A stretch of 64,000 nucleotides of DNA from Magicicada septendecula (GCA_034769895.1 CM068369.1:424477479-424541478), one strand, 5' to 3'; counted from the first letter of the stretch, positions 1 through 11,064 are shown. Notes: generated by a model not told the origin, from the letters alone. Made by a program: numbers and translations.

Positions 1-1441
1 ACTGGGGGACGCGCCATGCGGTCGGCAGAACCGAAGCTGCACACGTAATTGTATCCATTCAAATATATTATTATTTTAAATAAAAAGGGGGTAATTTGTA
101 TGTGTGTGCGTGTGGGCAAACTGGGTAACTTTCTTTAAATTTAGAAATAATATAAGTAATAATGTCTGAGTAAATCTTTTGTTGTGGTGTAGATTTGAAA
201 AGAAAATTAATAAAATGACAGTACAAGTTTGAATAGAAACATTTGTGAAACAAGTAAATTAAAAGTAGTAAAAGGAAATCATAAATATAATGGTCTAATA
301 AAATTTGAGGTGTTTTACATAAATGCGAGTTGAATATGTAACTGAGTTAACCTTGAACCCTGCTTGTATTACGCCTTTCGTGCGACGGACTTTGGGTTGG
401 AAGGTGAGTTATCCTGGGTAAGCAAATATTTAAATGGTATAACCCTGAGTTAACACAGTTGGCGCATCTGAACGAGATCACTGGACTTCTCTGTTTGAGA
501 TCCCAACACCGAAAAGTCGAACAGATACGCACCACAGCGCACCTCCCCTTCTAACATGTTTCCCCAAAAAATCCAAATCCCTGGCTTATATCATGCCAGA
601 TCCTCAACCGATATGTTCCCCCATACATGCAAACTGTGTCGCCTTTGGCAAATACTGGGCGCATACATACACCTATAATATTTTCTAAACAAACTCATCC
701 TTTAAAATTTAAGTTCAAAATCAGATTGTATCAAAACAAAACAAAATCTCTTATCTGAATGGATTAAATCTCTTTGTTATTATTACTGAAAACAAAACAA
801 ATAAATTGAATATTTAATTAAAACATGAACTGCCTTATCTTAACATTTGATTATACATATATCCTAAACAATATAATTCAATAACGCTTTAATACGCATA
901 AACAATAATACAATCAGAATTAATACAAACATCAATTTGATGGCAGGAACCAAAAACATTTTTTTTTTCTACCCCCTTTTAATCCCTTAACCCCTGATAC
1001 CCATTACATATGCATGTGTTATGTGCTAGGCTTCTTGGCCTTTTCCAGCCTCATCCTAGCCGTAAACCACATCTCCCTCGTGACCTGTAACTGGGTCACC
1101 GCCCATCCACACTCACTATTACCCCCCCAGACTATTACGTCTAGTTGCTTTCACAAGGACTGATGCGGAAGTGGTGGACATTTTTTTCTTTTATTCCACC
1201 CCCATCCTTGCTTCGGCGTTACAATAAAATTCGGTATTACACCTACTATTCTTGATTTATACACCCCTAATGGACTACCACCCCTATCTGGGTGAAAATA
1301 GCCCTGTTCCAAAATTTGGTAGATTCCCCAAAAAATAACCCCCTACTAAATCTAACAAACCACCGGGTTAACAAAATAAAACAAACCACAAGCCGGTTAT
1401 ATCAAGTAAAATTTATGATTTGCCATAATTAACTACTTTCA

Positions 1442-1469
1442 CGGTCATGATCCGGTGAGGTCATGACCG
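1442..1469. repeat. Inverted repeat (9-bp arms) in the monomer
   Basis: CGGTCATGA and TCATGACCG flank a 10-nt spacer. The hairpin is conserved in every unit that includes this region (6156, 38440, 43172, 47904, 52642, 57373, 62104). No rho-independent-like tail or known element end is attached. A protein-binding or cruciform role would be a guess. Confidence 0.8.
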
Positions 1470-3205
1470 CACTTAGGTGGAGAATCTACAGTTACAACAT
1501 AAATTATAAATTGTCATTAATAAAATTTATATGAGCAATAATATACACCTCTAAGTTTCCAGGCACTATCTTAGCACAACCATTTCCTTTACATGAATAT
1601 TTGTTTTCATCAATTATTATTTAATTTAAAATTCCAATTTGAATTCCAATGAAAATAAAGTTAAGTTCATTATTAAAATCATCTTTTCTATTAATTTAAT
1701 TACCAAATTAATTGACTTATATTTAATTTCTCAAACTCTAAATTCATTATTTCAATCTTATTTGTTCGAAACAATTTCATTTGTTTTAATTACATTTTAC
1801 AAAAGGACCCTACAAAAAATATTACCTCCATTCCATCACAGGTGTTTCTTTTATTTCACAATAGGATTTTCCACTGGCAATGATTCAGCAGACTGCAACA
1901 TTTTGTTATTGTCAATTCAGCATGCCTGTAGACATTAGTCACAACATACAACACCCCTGTTTCCATCAACAGTGGTCTGCCAGACTGGTGTTATAAACAC
2001 AGTTATAAACACTCCTTCAGTCTAAACATTCTGCTTACCTCACCTCTAATACCTGTACTTTTCTATAAATCTTTTAATGTTAACATATTTAACAAAGTCT
2101 ATATATTACAGTTCAAGCCATATATAATTTTAATTCATTAATAAAATTAACCTTTTTAAATTATTTGTTTAATTTGAAAATTCTTTAATAATCTCCACTC
2201 AAAACAGTTTAACTTTAATTACAGCTATATAAAGTTAATGTATAAAATATATAAAATTACAGTTCAATTTAAATAAAAATGAAGTTACACATCACCAGCC
2301 TTCATATTATTAAGTTACTCCAGGGACGACTCAAATTTAATTTAATCTCTTCGTACATTCAAAACAATTTCCATTACTTTAATTACATTTATCAAAAAGA
2401 TTCTAATTAGTCTAATATTTCAGTTTTTCTTAATACTTCAATAAATTTTACAAACATTCCATTATTTGTTTCAAATCTCTCTTTAAATTCCTCCTCCACC
2501 ATCGCATTCTTAATACCGTTATCCTCTACTCATAACCTAACATAGCAGGTACCACAAAATAATAATTAAACCTTTTGGTTACATTGCTTTTGTTTCAAAA
2601 TATTTTCAAAAATTATTTTTTTTTTCTCTAACTACCCGTGAATAGGTTATATCTTATATGAACAGGATCATTGTTTATTGAGATGTGATTGAAGACGAAC
2701 AGAACCCCACTTTTTGACAGTGAATAACTACCCTTCTAACGGTACTGAATTCTATACCTGTCGCCTTTTCCCGAAAATAATAAACAAACCACAACCACTA
2801 ATCTACGACCTCATCTCAATAAACAATAATCCTATTAGCTTATACAGAAAATTTGTTTATCTCGTTTGTCTACTCAGCCACAAAACTTCTCTACCAACTA
2901 TCTAATTAAGGGATGAGTTTACAATTCGTGAATAACACCAGTTTTTAATTTTGAGGATTGCCCTAATGTATTGTTTAGAATTAAGGCAATCAAATGGTTC
3001 CAAAAAGTGTGCCAAATCTAAGTAACTATTGTTTATGTTTTCTCTAAGGGGAGGGTTAGGGAAATCGGGAAGATAAAAAGGGTAAGGATCATTTATAGGT
3101 CAAGAACTAGGACTAAAGGTAAGGACAAAACTTCCTCCGGAAATTAGGGTAAATGGAGAAAACCAAGGCTCGCGTGGGCAGGGGCGCGTCCCTGAAATAG
3201 ACGAA

Positions 3206-3225
3206 CCCCACTGGGACAAGTGGGG
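3206..3225. repeat. Inverted repeat CCCCACT/AGTGGGG
   Basis: Perfect 7-bp arms flank a 6-nt loop (GGGACA). It is conserved in the units inspected and sits just after a GC-rich CAGGG-GCGCGT-CCCTG partial palindrome. Function is unknown. Confidence 0.75.
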
Positions 3226-3769
3226 AACATCTATCCGCTACCACTTACTGTTTTATATTAACTTCCTAATTTTAGAGTTATTTAGTTTATATTCAATTAC
3301 CAAATTTAATGTATTCGAACAACTTAACATTTATTTATTAATTTCTCATGATCAACTTCAAATCTCATAAAATAATTTAAACTCATTAGAAAAATTCAAC
3401 CATATAACATTTAAATCAATCAAGGATATTTAAACAGTTCAAATTATTTTAATTAAATCAATTATTGAAAACACAACATTTTAATTACTTTCACCCATTG
3501 CAATAACTACAACTCATTCATTATCTTCTTCCAAATTATTTTTGTTATTTATTTAAGCTGCAAAACATTAATATTATTATTATCATCACAACAAGTTCTA
3601 CTACCTACATACATTGGTTATCTAACATTTTATAATACATACAATTAAATTCACTACACTTATTTACAATTCTTCATCATTGATTGCTCAGTTATATCAC
3701 ACTTCAATGTCCAAGGTTGCGAGGTCAAAACCATAAAACAATATATTTAAAATTGTTCATTTATGAATT

Positions 3770-4210
3770 TCAGCCTCCATCATCAAAATTTAGTCTGGGT
3801 TTCAAATAACAATTTTCAATTTTATTTGCATTCCACATACGGTTATCTTGTGTATAGTAGCCATAAAATTTCAGTTTATTCATTTTACCATAATAATCAT
3901 ATACCAGGTCAACATTATTTATTTCTGTCCAGTCTCTATTAGTAGTTGTATTCATTATCAAGTCAGTTATTTTTTCATCATAAAGTAAATTATTATTATT
4001 TAAACATGTATCATCAAAACAATTCTCACTCTCTATTTTAACAGGTAAATACTTGAAATCATTTCATATAGGTGTCCAGTCCTTGTTTGAATCTAACTCG
4101 CAGCCTAAACAATAAAAAGCATTACACACTGTGTTGAAATATTTATAAAGGAATGTCATGTTGTCGACTGTGTCACGATTCCAAGAACTTTGCGTCTGTG
4201 TGACAACCAC
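3770..4210 (-). pseudogene. Decayed coding fragment, unit 1
   Basis: On the minus strand a single frame runs from 4210 down to the TGA at 3770-3772 (about 147 codons), broken by one in-frame TGA at 4064-4066. The translation is compositionally protein-like (acidic, Asn- and Tyr-rich, with motifs such as YDYYGK and GYYTQDNRMW), unlike random AT-rich translation. At 4181-4183 unit 1 reads TGG (Trp), where units 2-8 read TAG, so unit 1 keeps the more ancestral state there. A CACAG sequence on the minus strand just upstream could be an old splice acceptor. I do not recognise the family. It may be a fossil exon captured in the repeat, or chance. Confidence 0.45.
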
Positions 4211-4588
4211 TCACAAATGCACAAGCACCAACATCTGTGGAGCGCCTAACACACGCTACACGCAAGGCGCAAAACATGGCTTGATGCGATTTTGCCAAAC
4301 ACATGTTCTCAACATGCCGGGACCATGACTGTAAGCCACACCCATTTATGTGACAAAAGTAAAGGCAGTGAAAATTTTGTCGACATCCAACACACAGAAA
4401 AACACATGTGTTACCTGTACAGCCATTAAAACTTCGACAACGAAGGCTGCGAACGACGATGAAATTTGTTCGTGGGAAAGGCAGTGATGCCCGCCCGGAT
4501 GTAACATCGAAAAGTAACAGTCTTCTTCCCAGTCAAATAACACCTTCAGACCGTGTGGTCATAAAAAATCTTAGCTCGAGCATATTAA

Positions 4589-4600
4589 GGTCGGCCGACC
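4589..4600. repeat. Perfect 12-bp palindrome GGTCGGCCGACC
   Basis: This fully self-complementary dodecamer lies in the GC-richer end of the monomer. It is conserved in all units that include it, for example near 9303, 36859, 41591, 46323 and 51056. No known function. Confidence 0.8.
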
Positions 4601-7371
4601 AAACAAGTGTACCAGAGACGTGTAAAGCAGTATAAATTAATAATATATACAGTAAAATCAGTGCGAAGTTTAATACGAGTGAACCACAATGTTTTGAACA
4701 TCGAATTAGAGAACACTGGGGGACGCGCCATGCGGTCGGCAGAACCGAAGCTGCACACGTAATTGTATCCATTCAAATATATTATTATTTTAAATAAAAA
4801 GGGGGTAATTTGTATGTGTGTGCGTGTGGGCAAACTGGGTAACTTTCTTTAAATTAAGAAATAATATAAGTAATAATGTCTGAGTAAATCTTTTGTTGAG
4901 GTGTAGATTTGAAAAGAAAATTAATAAAATGACAGTACAAGTTTGAATAGAAACATTTGTGAAACAAGTAAAATTAAAAGTAGTAAAAGGAAATCATAAA
5001 TATAATGGTCTAATAAAATTTGAGGTGTTTTACATAAATGCGAGTTGAATATGTAACTGAGTTAACCTTTAACCCTGCTTGTATTACGCCTTTCGTGCGA
5101 CGGACTTTGTGTTGGAAGGTGAGTTATCCTGGGTAAGCAAATATTTAAATGGTATAACCCTGAGTTAACACAGTTGGCGCATCTGAACGAGATCACTGGA
5201 CTTCTCTGTTTGAGATCCCAACACCGAAAAGTCGAACAGATACGCACCACAGCGCACCTCCCCTTCTAACATGTTTCCCCAAAAAATCCAAATCCCTGGC
5301 TTATATCATGCCAGATCCTCAACCGATATGTTCCCCCATACATGCAAACTGTGTCGCCTTTGGCAAATACTGGGCGCATACATACACCTATAATATTTTC
5401 TAAACAAACTCATCCTTTAAAATTTAAGTTCAAAATCAGATTGTATCAAAACAAAACAAAATCTCTTATCTGAATGGATTAAATCTCTTTGTTATTATTA
5501 CTGAAAAAAAAACAAATAAATTGAATATTTAATTAAAACATGAACTGCCTTATCTTAACATTTGATTATACATATATCCTAAACAATATAATTCAATAAC
5601 GCTTTAATACGCATAAACAATAATACAATCAGAATTAATACAAACATCAATTTGATGGCAGGCACCAAAAACATTTTTTTTTCTACCCCCTTTTAATCCC
5701 TTAACCCCTGATACCCATTACATATGCATGTGTTATGTGCTAGGCTTCTTGGCCTTTTCCAGCCTCATCCTAGCCGTAAACCACATCTCCCTCGTGACCT
5801 GTAACTGGGTCACCGCCCATCCACACTCACTATTACCAACCCAAACTGTAGCGTCTAGTTGCTTTCACAAGGACTGATGCGGAAGTGGTGGACATTTTTT
5901 CTTTTATTCCACCCCCATCCTTGCTTCGGCATTACAATAAAATTCGGTATTACACCTACTATTCTTGATTTATACACCCCTAATGGACTACCACCCCTAT
6001 CTGGGTGAAAATAGCCCTGTTCCAAAATTTGGTAGATTCCGCAAAAAATACCCCCCCTACTAAATCTAACAAACCACCGTGTTAACAAAATAAAACAAAC
6101 CACAAGCCGGTTATATCAAGTAAAATTTATGATTTGCCATAATTAACTACTTTCACGGTCATGATCCGGTGAGGTCATGACCGCACTTAGGTGGAGAATC
6201 TACAGTTACAACATAAATTATAAATTGTCATTAATAAAATTTATATGAGCAATAATATACACCTCTAAGTTTCCAGACACTATCTTAGCACAACCATTTC
6301 CTTTACATGAATATTTGTTTTCATCAATTATTATTTAATTTACAATTCCAATTTGAATTCCAATGAAATAAAAGTTAAGTTCATTATTAAAATCATCTTT
6401 TCTATTAATTTAATTACCAAACTAATTAACTTATATTTAATTTCTCAAACTCTAAATTCATTATTTCAATCTTATTTGTTCGAAACAATTTCATTTGTTT
6501 TAATTACATTTTACAAAAGGACCCTACAAAAAATATTACCTCCATTCCATCACAGGTGTTTCTTTTATTTCACAATAGGATTTTCCACTGGCAGTGATTC
6601 AGCAGACTGCAACATTTCGTTATTGTCAATTCAGCATGCCTGTAGACATTAGTCACAACATACAACACCCCTGTTTCCATCAACAGTGGTCTGCCAGACT
6701 GGTGTTATAAACACAGTTATAAACACTCCTTCAGTCTAAACATTCTGCTTACCTCACCTCTAATACCTGTACTTTTCTATAAATCTTTTAATGTTAACAT
6801 ATTTAACAAAGTCTATATATTACAGTTCAAGCCAAATATAATTTTAATTCATTAATAAAATTAACCTTTTTAAATTATTTGTTTAATTTGAAAATTCTTT
6901 AATAATCTCCACTCAAAACAGTTTAACTTTAATTACAGCTATATAAAGTTAATGTATAAAATATATAAAATTACAGTTCAATTTAAATAAAAATGAAGTT
7001 ACACATCACCAGCCTTCATATTATTAAGTTACTCCAGGGACGACTCAAATTTAATTTAATCTCTTCGTACATTCAAAACAATTTCCATTACTTTAATTAC
7101 ATTTATCAAAAAGATTCTAATTAGTCTAATATTTCAGTTTTTCTTAATACTTCAATAAATTTTACAAACATTTCATTATTTGTTTCAAATCTCTCTTTAA
7201 ATTCCTCCTCCACCATTGCATTCTTAATACCGTTATCCTCTACTCATAAGTTAACATAGCAGGTACCACAAAATAATAATTAAACCTTTTGGTTACATTG
7301 CTTTTGTTTCAAAATATTTTCAAAAATTAATTTTTTTTTCTCTAACTACCCGTGAATAGGTTATATCTTAT

Positions 7372-7620
7372 ATGTACAGGATCATTGTTTATCGAGATGC
7401 GATTGAAGACGAACAGAACCCCACTTTTATGACAGTGAATAACTACCCTTCTAACGGTACTGAATTCTATACCTGTCGCCTTTTCCCGAAAATAATAAAC
7501 AAACCACAACCACTAATCTACGACCTCATCTCAATAAACAATAATCCTATTAGCTTATACAGAAAATTTGTTTATCTCGTTTGTCTACTCAGCCACAAAA
7601 CTTCTCTACCAACTATCTAA
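7372..7620 (+). other. Conserved short ORF of the monomer (82 codons, unknown)
   Basis: An ATG-initiated 82-codon frame has fairly coding-like codon use and no recognised domain. It is open in units 2-9 (34929, 39656, 44388, 49120, 53861, 58592 and 63323 are the other starts) with very few changes. In unit 1 it is broken by a TGA at 2679-2681 and a one-base deletion near 2714. A TAG lies a few codons upstream of the ATG. It could be a fossil exon like the minus-strand fragment; evidence that it is translated is lacking. Confidence 0.25.
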
Positions 7621-8483
7621 TTAAGGGATGAGTTTACAATTCGTGAATAACACCAGTTTTTAATTTTGAGGATTGCCCTAATGTATTGTTTAGAATTAAG
7701 GCAATCAAATGGTTCCAAAAAGTGTGCCAAATCTAAGTAACTATTGTTTATGTTTTCTCTAAGGGGAGGGTTAGGGAAATCGGGAAGATAAAAAGGGTAA
7801 GGATCATTTATAGGTCAAGAACTAGGACTAAAGGTAAGGACAAAACTTCCTCCGGAAATTAGGGTAAATGGAGAAAACCAAGGCTCGCGTGGACAGGGGC
7901 GCGTCCCTGAAATAGATGAACCCCACTGGGACAAGTGGGGAACATCTATCCGCTACCACTTACTGTTTTATATTAACTTCCTAATTTTAGAGTTATTTAG
8001 TTTATATTCAATTACCAAATTTAATGTATTCGAACAACTTAACATTTATTTATTAATTTCTCATGATCAACTTCAAATCTCATAAAATAATTTAAACTCA
8101 TTAGAAAAATTCAACCATATAACATTTAAATCAATCAAGGATATTTAAACAGTTCAAATTATTTTAATTAAATCAATTATGAAAACACAACATTTTAATT
8201 ACTTTCACCCATTGCAATAACTACAATTCATTCATTATCTTCTTCCAAATTATTTTTGTTATTTATTTAAGCTGCAAAACATTAATATTATTATTATCAT
8301 CACAACAAGTTGTACTACCTACATACATTGGTTATCTAACATTTTATAATACATACAATTAAATTCACTACACTTATTTACAATTCTTCATCATTGATTG
8401 CTCAGTTATATCACACTTCAATGTCCAAGGTTGCGAGGTCAAAACCATAAAACAATATATTTAAAATTGTTCATTTATGAATT

Positions 8484-8924
8484 TCAGCCTCCATCATCAA
8501 AATTTAGTCTGGGTTTCAAATAACAATTTTCAATTTTATTTGCATTCCACATACGGTTATCTTGTGTATAGTAGCCATAAAATTTCAGTTTATTCATTTT
8601 ACCATAATAATCATATACCAGGTCAACATTATTTATTTCTGTCCAGTCTCCATTAGTAGTTGTATTCATTATCAAGTCAGTTATTTTTTCATCATAAAGT
8701 AAATTATTATTATTTAAACATGTATCATCAAAACAATTCTCACTCTCTATTTTAACAGGTAAATACTTCAAATCATTTCATATAGGTGTCCAGTCCTTGT
8801 TTGAATCTAACTCGCAGCCTAAACAATAAAAAGCATTACACACTGTGTTGAAATATTTATAAAGGAATGTCATGTTGTCGACTGTGTCACGATTCTAAGA
8901 ACTTTGCGTCTGTGTGACAACCAC
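8484..8924 (-). pseudogene. Decayed coding fragment, unit 2
   Basis: The minus-strand frame is the same as in unit 1, with the shared TGA at 8778-8780 and an additional TAG at 8895-8897. The downstream 98-codon portion is open. Confidence 0.4.
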
Positions 8925-9362
8925 TCACAAATGCACAAGCACCAACATCTGTGGAGCGCCTAACACACGCTAAACGCAAGGCGCAAATTATGGCTTGATG
9001 CGATTTTGCCAAACACATGTTCTCAACATGCCGGAACCATGACTGTAAGCCACACCCATTTATGTGACGAAAGTAAAGGCAGTGAAAATTTTGTCGACAT
9101 CCAACACACAGAAAAACACATGTGTTACCTGTACAGCCATTAAAACTTCGACAACGAAGGCTGCGAACGACGATGAAATTTGATCGCGGGAAAGGCAGTG
9201 ATGCCCGCCCGGATGTAACATCGAAAAGTAACAGTCTTCTTCCCAGTCAAATAACACCTTCAGACCGTGCGGTCATAAAAAATCTTAGCTCGAGCATATT
9301 AAGGTCGGCCGACCAAACAAGTGTACCAGAGACGTGTAAAGCAGTATAAATTAATAATATAT

Positions 9363-9603
9363 TGCAACGAATCACAGGATCATGATAGGCGGGGCAAGTC
9401 ATATATTACACAGACAATGGACATTCTTATTATATTCGTAGATGGTTAAGTTTGGTTGTTATCAATTGTATTTAGTAAGGTTATGGGTTTAGTTTAGTAA
9501 AACTGTGCATTATTATTTATGGTGATTCATGTACTGTGTTAGTGGAAATGTGCGCGCGTGCGCGATTGGGAAACGTTTCCCGTGCGGTGCGTGAAGTATT
9601 ATC
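9363..9603. other. Orphan 241-bp segment between satellite and retrotransposon
   Basis: This stretch matches neither the satellite monomer nor any part of the retrotransposon repeat. It lies between the satellite breakpoint at 9362 and the first base shared by all element copies, about 9604. It contains a perfect 14-bp palindrome GGGAAACGTTTCCC at 9568-9581, preceded by a GCGCGCGTGCGCG purine-pyrimidine run. No ORF of note is present. I infer that it is the original 5' flank of the element, carried along when the array was moved into or joined to the satellite. Filler DNA from repair is the alternative. Confidence 0.7.
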
Positions 9604-9864
9604 GTTGTTTTGACATTAGCTGAACCGAGACGTGTGTATCACTACAATCCCTATACCTGTCGGACTATTGTTTACGTTCATGTATATTATTAATATGTAG
9701 GCAGCATGCATGAGATACGAGTAGTCTGATTACCGCTATGCATGCTGTTACAAGGTAAATGCACTTTAATGCATGAAAAGTGCATGGTCACCTTTACTTA
9801 CCATGTGACTTCCATCCACCAATAGAATGCGGACTGGTGGTTGGAAATTTTCTTAAGCCTGTCG

Positions 9865-10137
9865 TTACACAGGCAGTTCTTCTACGCCATCTACCGCGAA
9901 CGGGTCGTGCACTCCTTGTACAAGAATTCTACCGCTTGCAAGGTGTTGTAAAAACTATTCGTCGTTAGTGAAACGGGAAGACTCAGAACTGTGTGTGTGG
10001 TACATTTGCACACATCAGTGTTTTAACGCATTGTGCGAAAATTTACAAGCAGTTCTTCACTGCTGCTACCGTGAACGGTACATACAATTCCTTGTACAAG
10101 ATTATACCGCTTGCAAGGATCTGTTAAGACTTTTCGG
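9865..10137 (+). repeat. Imperfect direct duplication of about 95 bp inside the LTR
   Basis: The segment 9865-9965 resembles 10043-10137: both contain GCAGTTCTTC, a CTACCG-GAACGG core, CCTTGTACAAGA, TACCGCTTGCAAGG and a closing AGACTTTTCG/AAACTATTCG-like end. The two arms are about 175 bp apart. The pair recurs in the other LTRs (offset +6797 for copy 2, +13572 for copy 3, +20369 for copy 4). Duplicated U3 segments upstream of the TATA box often act as enhancers in LTR elements; that role is inference here. Confidence 0.75.
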
Positions 10138-10459
10138 GGATAGTAACGCGTGTGACGCATAACAATTGATTTTATATCTTTACGCACGATATTAATATTG
10201 TAGTATTACGTGTGTAAGAAGTGAGTGTAACTGTTTCACTGTGCGAGATTTTCCGCAGTGACAGTAGTATAAATTGTTACGCAATAGTTCCATCAAGACG
10301 TTTCCGTGCTAGTGCAAGATTTCCTCATAGGGTGGTCTGCTGATCGCGGTAGACCTTGATATTCGCGAGAACACTTGAAGAAGCCGGAGAGGTATAAGCT
10401 CAATATACCGTTATTGATTAAACTCACTGTCACCTGAGATATTACTTGGTCTTAAACTC

Positions 10460-10466
10460 TATATAA
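10460..10466 (+). promoter_or_regulatory. TATA box of the LTR promoter (copy 1)
   Basis: TATATAA lies in the middle of the LTR, about 70 bp before the minisatellite, with the AATAAA polyadenylation signal roughly 490 bp downstream. This U3-R-U5 order is what an LTR promoter should show. Equivalent sites are at 17257, 24032 and 30829. The transcription start has not been mapped. Confidence 0.55.
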
Positions 10467-10534
10467 GTTTTGCGAGTGATAAAATCCGTAGTACCGTTGT
10501 GTGTGCGAAGTGTCGGATTCATCGTGGGAATTGC

Positions 10535-10727
10535 AGGACATCAGCCCAGCTGTTACAGGACATCAGCCCAGCTGTTACAGGACATCAGCCCAGCTGTTAC
10601 AGGACATCAGCCCAGCTGTTACAGGACATCAGCCCAGCTGTTATAGGACATCAGCCCAGCTGTTATAGGACCAGCCCAGCTATTACAGGACATCAGCCAA
10701 GCTGTTACAGGACGCCAGCCCAGCTGT
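10535..10727 (+). repeat. 22-bp minisatellite in LTR copy 1 (about 9 units)
   Basis: The consensus unit is AGGACATCAGCCCAGCTGTT plus AC. Units begin at 10535, 10557, 10579, 10601, 10623, 10645, 10667 (20 bp, lacking CA and T), 10687 and 10709. Units 5 and 6 end in AT rather than AC, and the last is partial. Each unit contains CAGCTG-like E-box palindromes. The array lies just downstream of the TATA box, so it would be in or next to the transcribed R/5' leader region. Confidence 0.95.
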
Positions 10728-10955
10728 AAACGTTTCTGGTGAAACGTCTGTCATTTGTAAGCCACACCTGACGATCCATCTATACCGCAAAGACCGGCCC
10801 TTCTCTTCAACAACATCATCGTGGGAGTCTTCTTATGTAACGTATCACGTCTTGCGTATGAACATTATTTAACACTTTAAAAGAAAGACTCTATATCAAA
10901 CATTACATTCTGTACATTTCAAATATACCATATAAACTATAACTTGTGTTTGTAC

Positions 10956-10961
10956 AATAAA
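10956..10961 (+). terminator. Polyadenylation signal AATAAA in LTR copy 1
   Basis: A canonical AATAAA lies downstream of the TATA box within the LTR. In LTR elements this position sets the R/U5 boundary. Equivalents are at 17731, 24528 and 31325. In an AT-rich sequence the hexamer can occur by chance, so the support is positional. Confidence 0.45.
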
Positions 10962-11064
10962 TAATCTTAAACCCTCCAATATAGACTTGTAATTTGAAAT
11001 ACACATACTATCATATCCTATGCGCCAATAGTTTAGTAATTTGTGTTGTCGCATAGAGATATTA

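Larger units (their letters stand above)
1..4714. repeat. Macrosatellite unit 1 (about 4.71 kb monomer, complete)
   Basis: The monomer phase is arbitrary; I start it at the ACTGGGGGACGCGCC motif, which recurs at 4715, 36985, 41717, 46449, 51187, 55919 and 60650. The unit is AT-rich, with more GC-rich islands at about 330-680, 1010-1280, 3030-3240 and 4180-4760. No known gene is recognised. It holds short hairpins (1442-1469, 3206-3225), a perfect 12-bp palindrome (4589-4600) and a decayed minus-strand reading frame (3770-4210). Units 1 and 2 lack an 11-bp insertion that units 4-9 carry after the GGTATAA motif (near 440 in this unit). Unit 1 also has private lesions, such as a TGA at 2679-2681 and a one-base loss near 2714 in a plus-strand frame that is open in the other units. 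Repeat nature is certain; function is unknown. Confidence 0.95.
4715..9362. repeat. Macrosatellite unit 2 (interrupted at its 3' end)
   Basis: This unit is collinear with unit 1 at a 4714-bp offset up to 9362, which equals monomer position 4648. There the satellite stops and unrelated DNA begins. The last 66 bp of the monomer are absent. Like unit 1 it lacks the 11-bp insertion of the right-hand units, but it keeps the plus-strand 82-codon frame (7372-7620) intact. No other gene is seen in the unit. Confidence 0.95.
9604..11064 (+). repeat. LTR of copy 1 (leftmost)
   Basis: This is the non-coding block repeated ahead of each gag. The left boundary is inferred: identity with the other copies starts at 9604, and a TG dinucleotide follows at 9606. 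The right boundary is inferred from the primer-binding-site-like sequence at 11065. Inside are a hairpin with 10-bp arms (9702-9711/9738-9747), a second hairpin (9760-9767/9777-9784), a duplicated segment of about 95 bp, a TATA box at 10460-10466, a 22-bp minisatellite and AATAAA at 10956-10961. The length of about 1.46 kb is long for the class. I see no CA immediately before the primer site, so the exact 3' edge is uncertain. Short ORFs in this block are not convincing genes. Confidence 0.7.

Noticed and set aside
1027-1046. A GCTTCTTGGCCTTTT stretch resembling the 5' end of U2 snRNA
   Set aside because: Only about 15 bases match. The following U2 sequence (GGCTAAGATCAAG and the branch-recognition region) is absent, so it is not an snRNA gene.
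1639-1938. A 99-codon plus-strand ORF repeated in every unit
   Set aside because: It starts at TTG, is extremely AT-rich with low-complexity Ile/Leu/Phe content, and has no ATG at the start. It looks like a chance open frame.
3047-3100. GGGTTAGGG-like motifs as telomeric repeat
   Set aside because: Only isolated GGTTAGGG/GGTAAGG words occur, with no tandem TTAGG or TTAGGG array.
4533-4772. A minus-strand 79-codon ORF with a hydrophobic stretch spanning the monomer junction
   Set aside because: It starts with ATG and is conserved, but overlaps other open frames in the same GC-richer island and has no recognised domain. Conservation follows from array homogenisation alone.
5062-5250. A minus-strand 62-codon ORF present in units 1 and 2
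   Set aside because: It is disrupted in the right-hand units by the 11-bp indel and shows no domain. It is treated as non-coding.
9780-10162. Two adjacent short ORFs (62 and 64 codons) in the LTR that resemble each other
   Set aside because: Their similarity comes from the duplicated LTR segment of about 95 bp. They lie upstream of the TATA box in a non-coding block and are not a gene pair.
10535-10727. The regularly spaced repeats as a CRISPR array
   Set aside because: The units are contiguous 22-bp tandem repeats with no spacers, in a eukaryotic LTR.
10499-10729. A 76-codon ORF with repeated HQPSCYRTS-like peptides
   Set aside because: It is simply the translation of the 22-bp minisatellite starting from a GTG. 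It reads through only because 22-bp units shift frame without creating stops.
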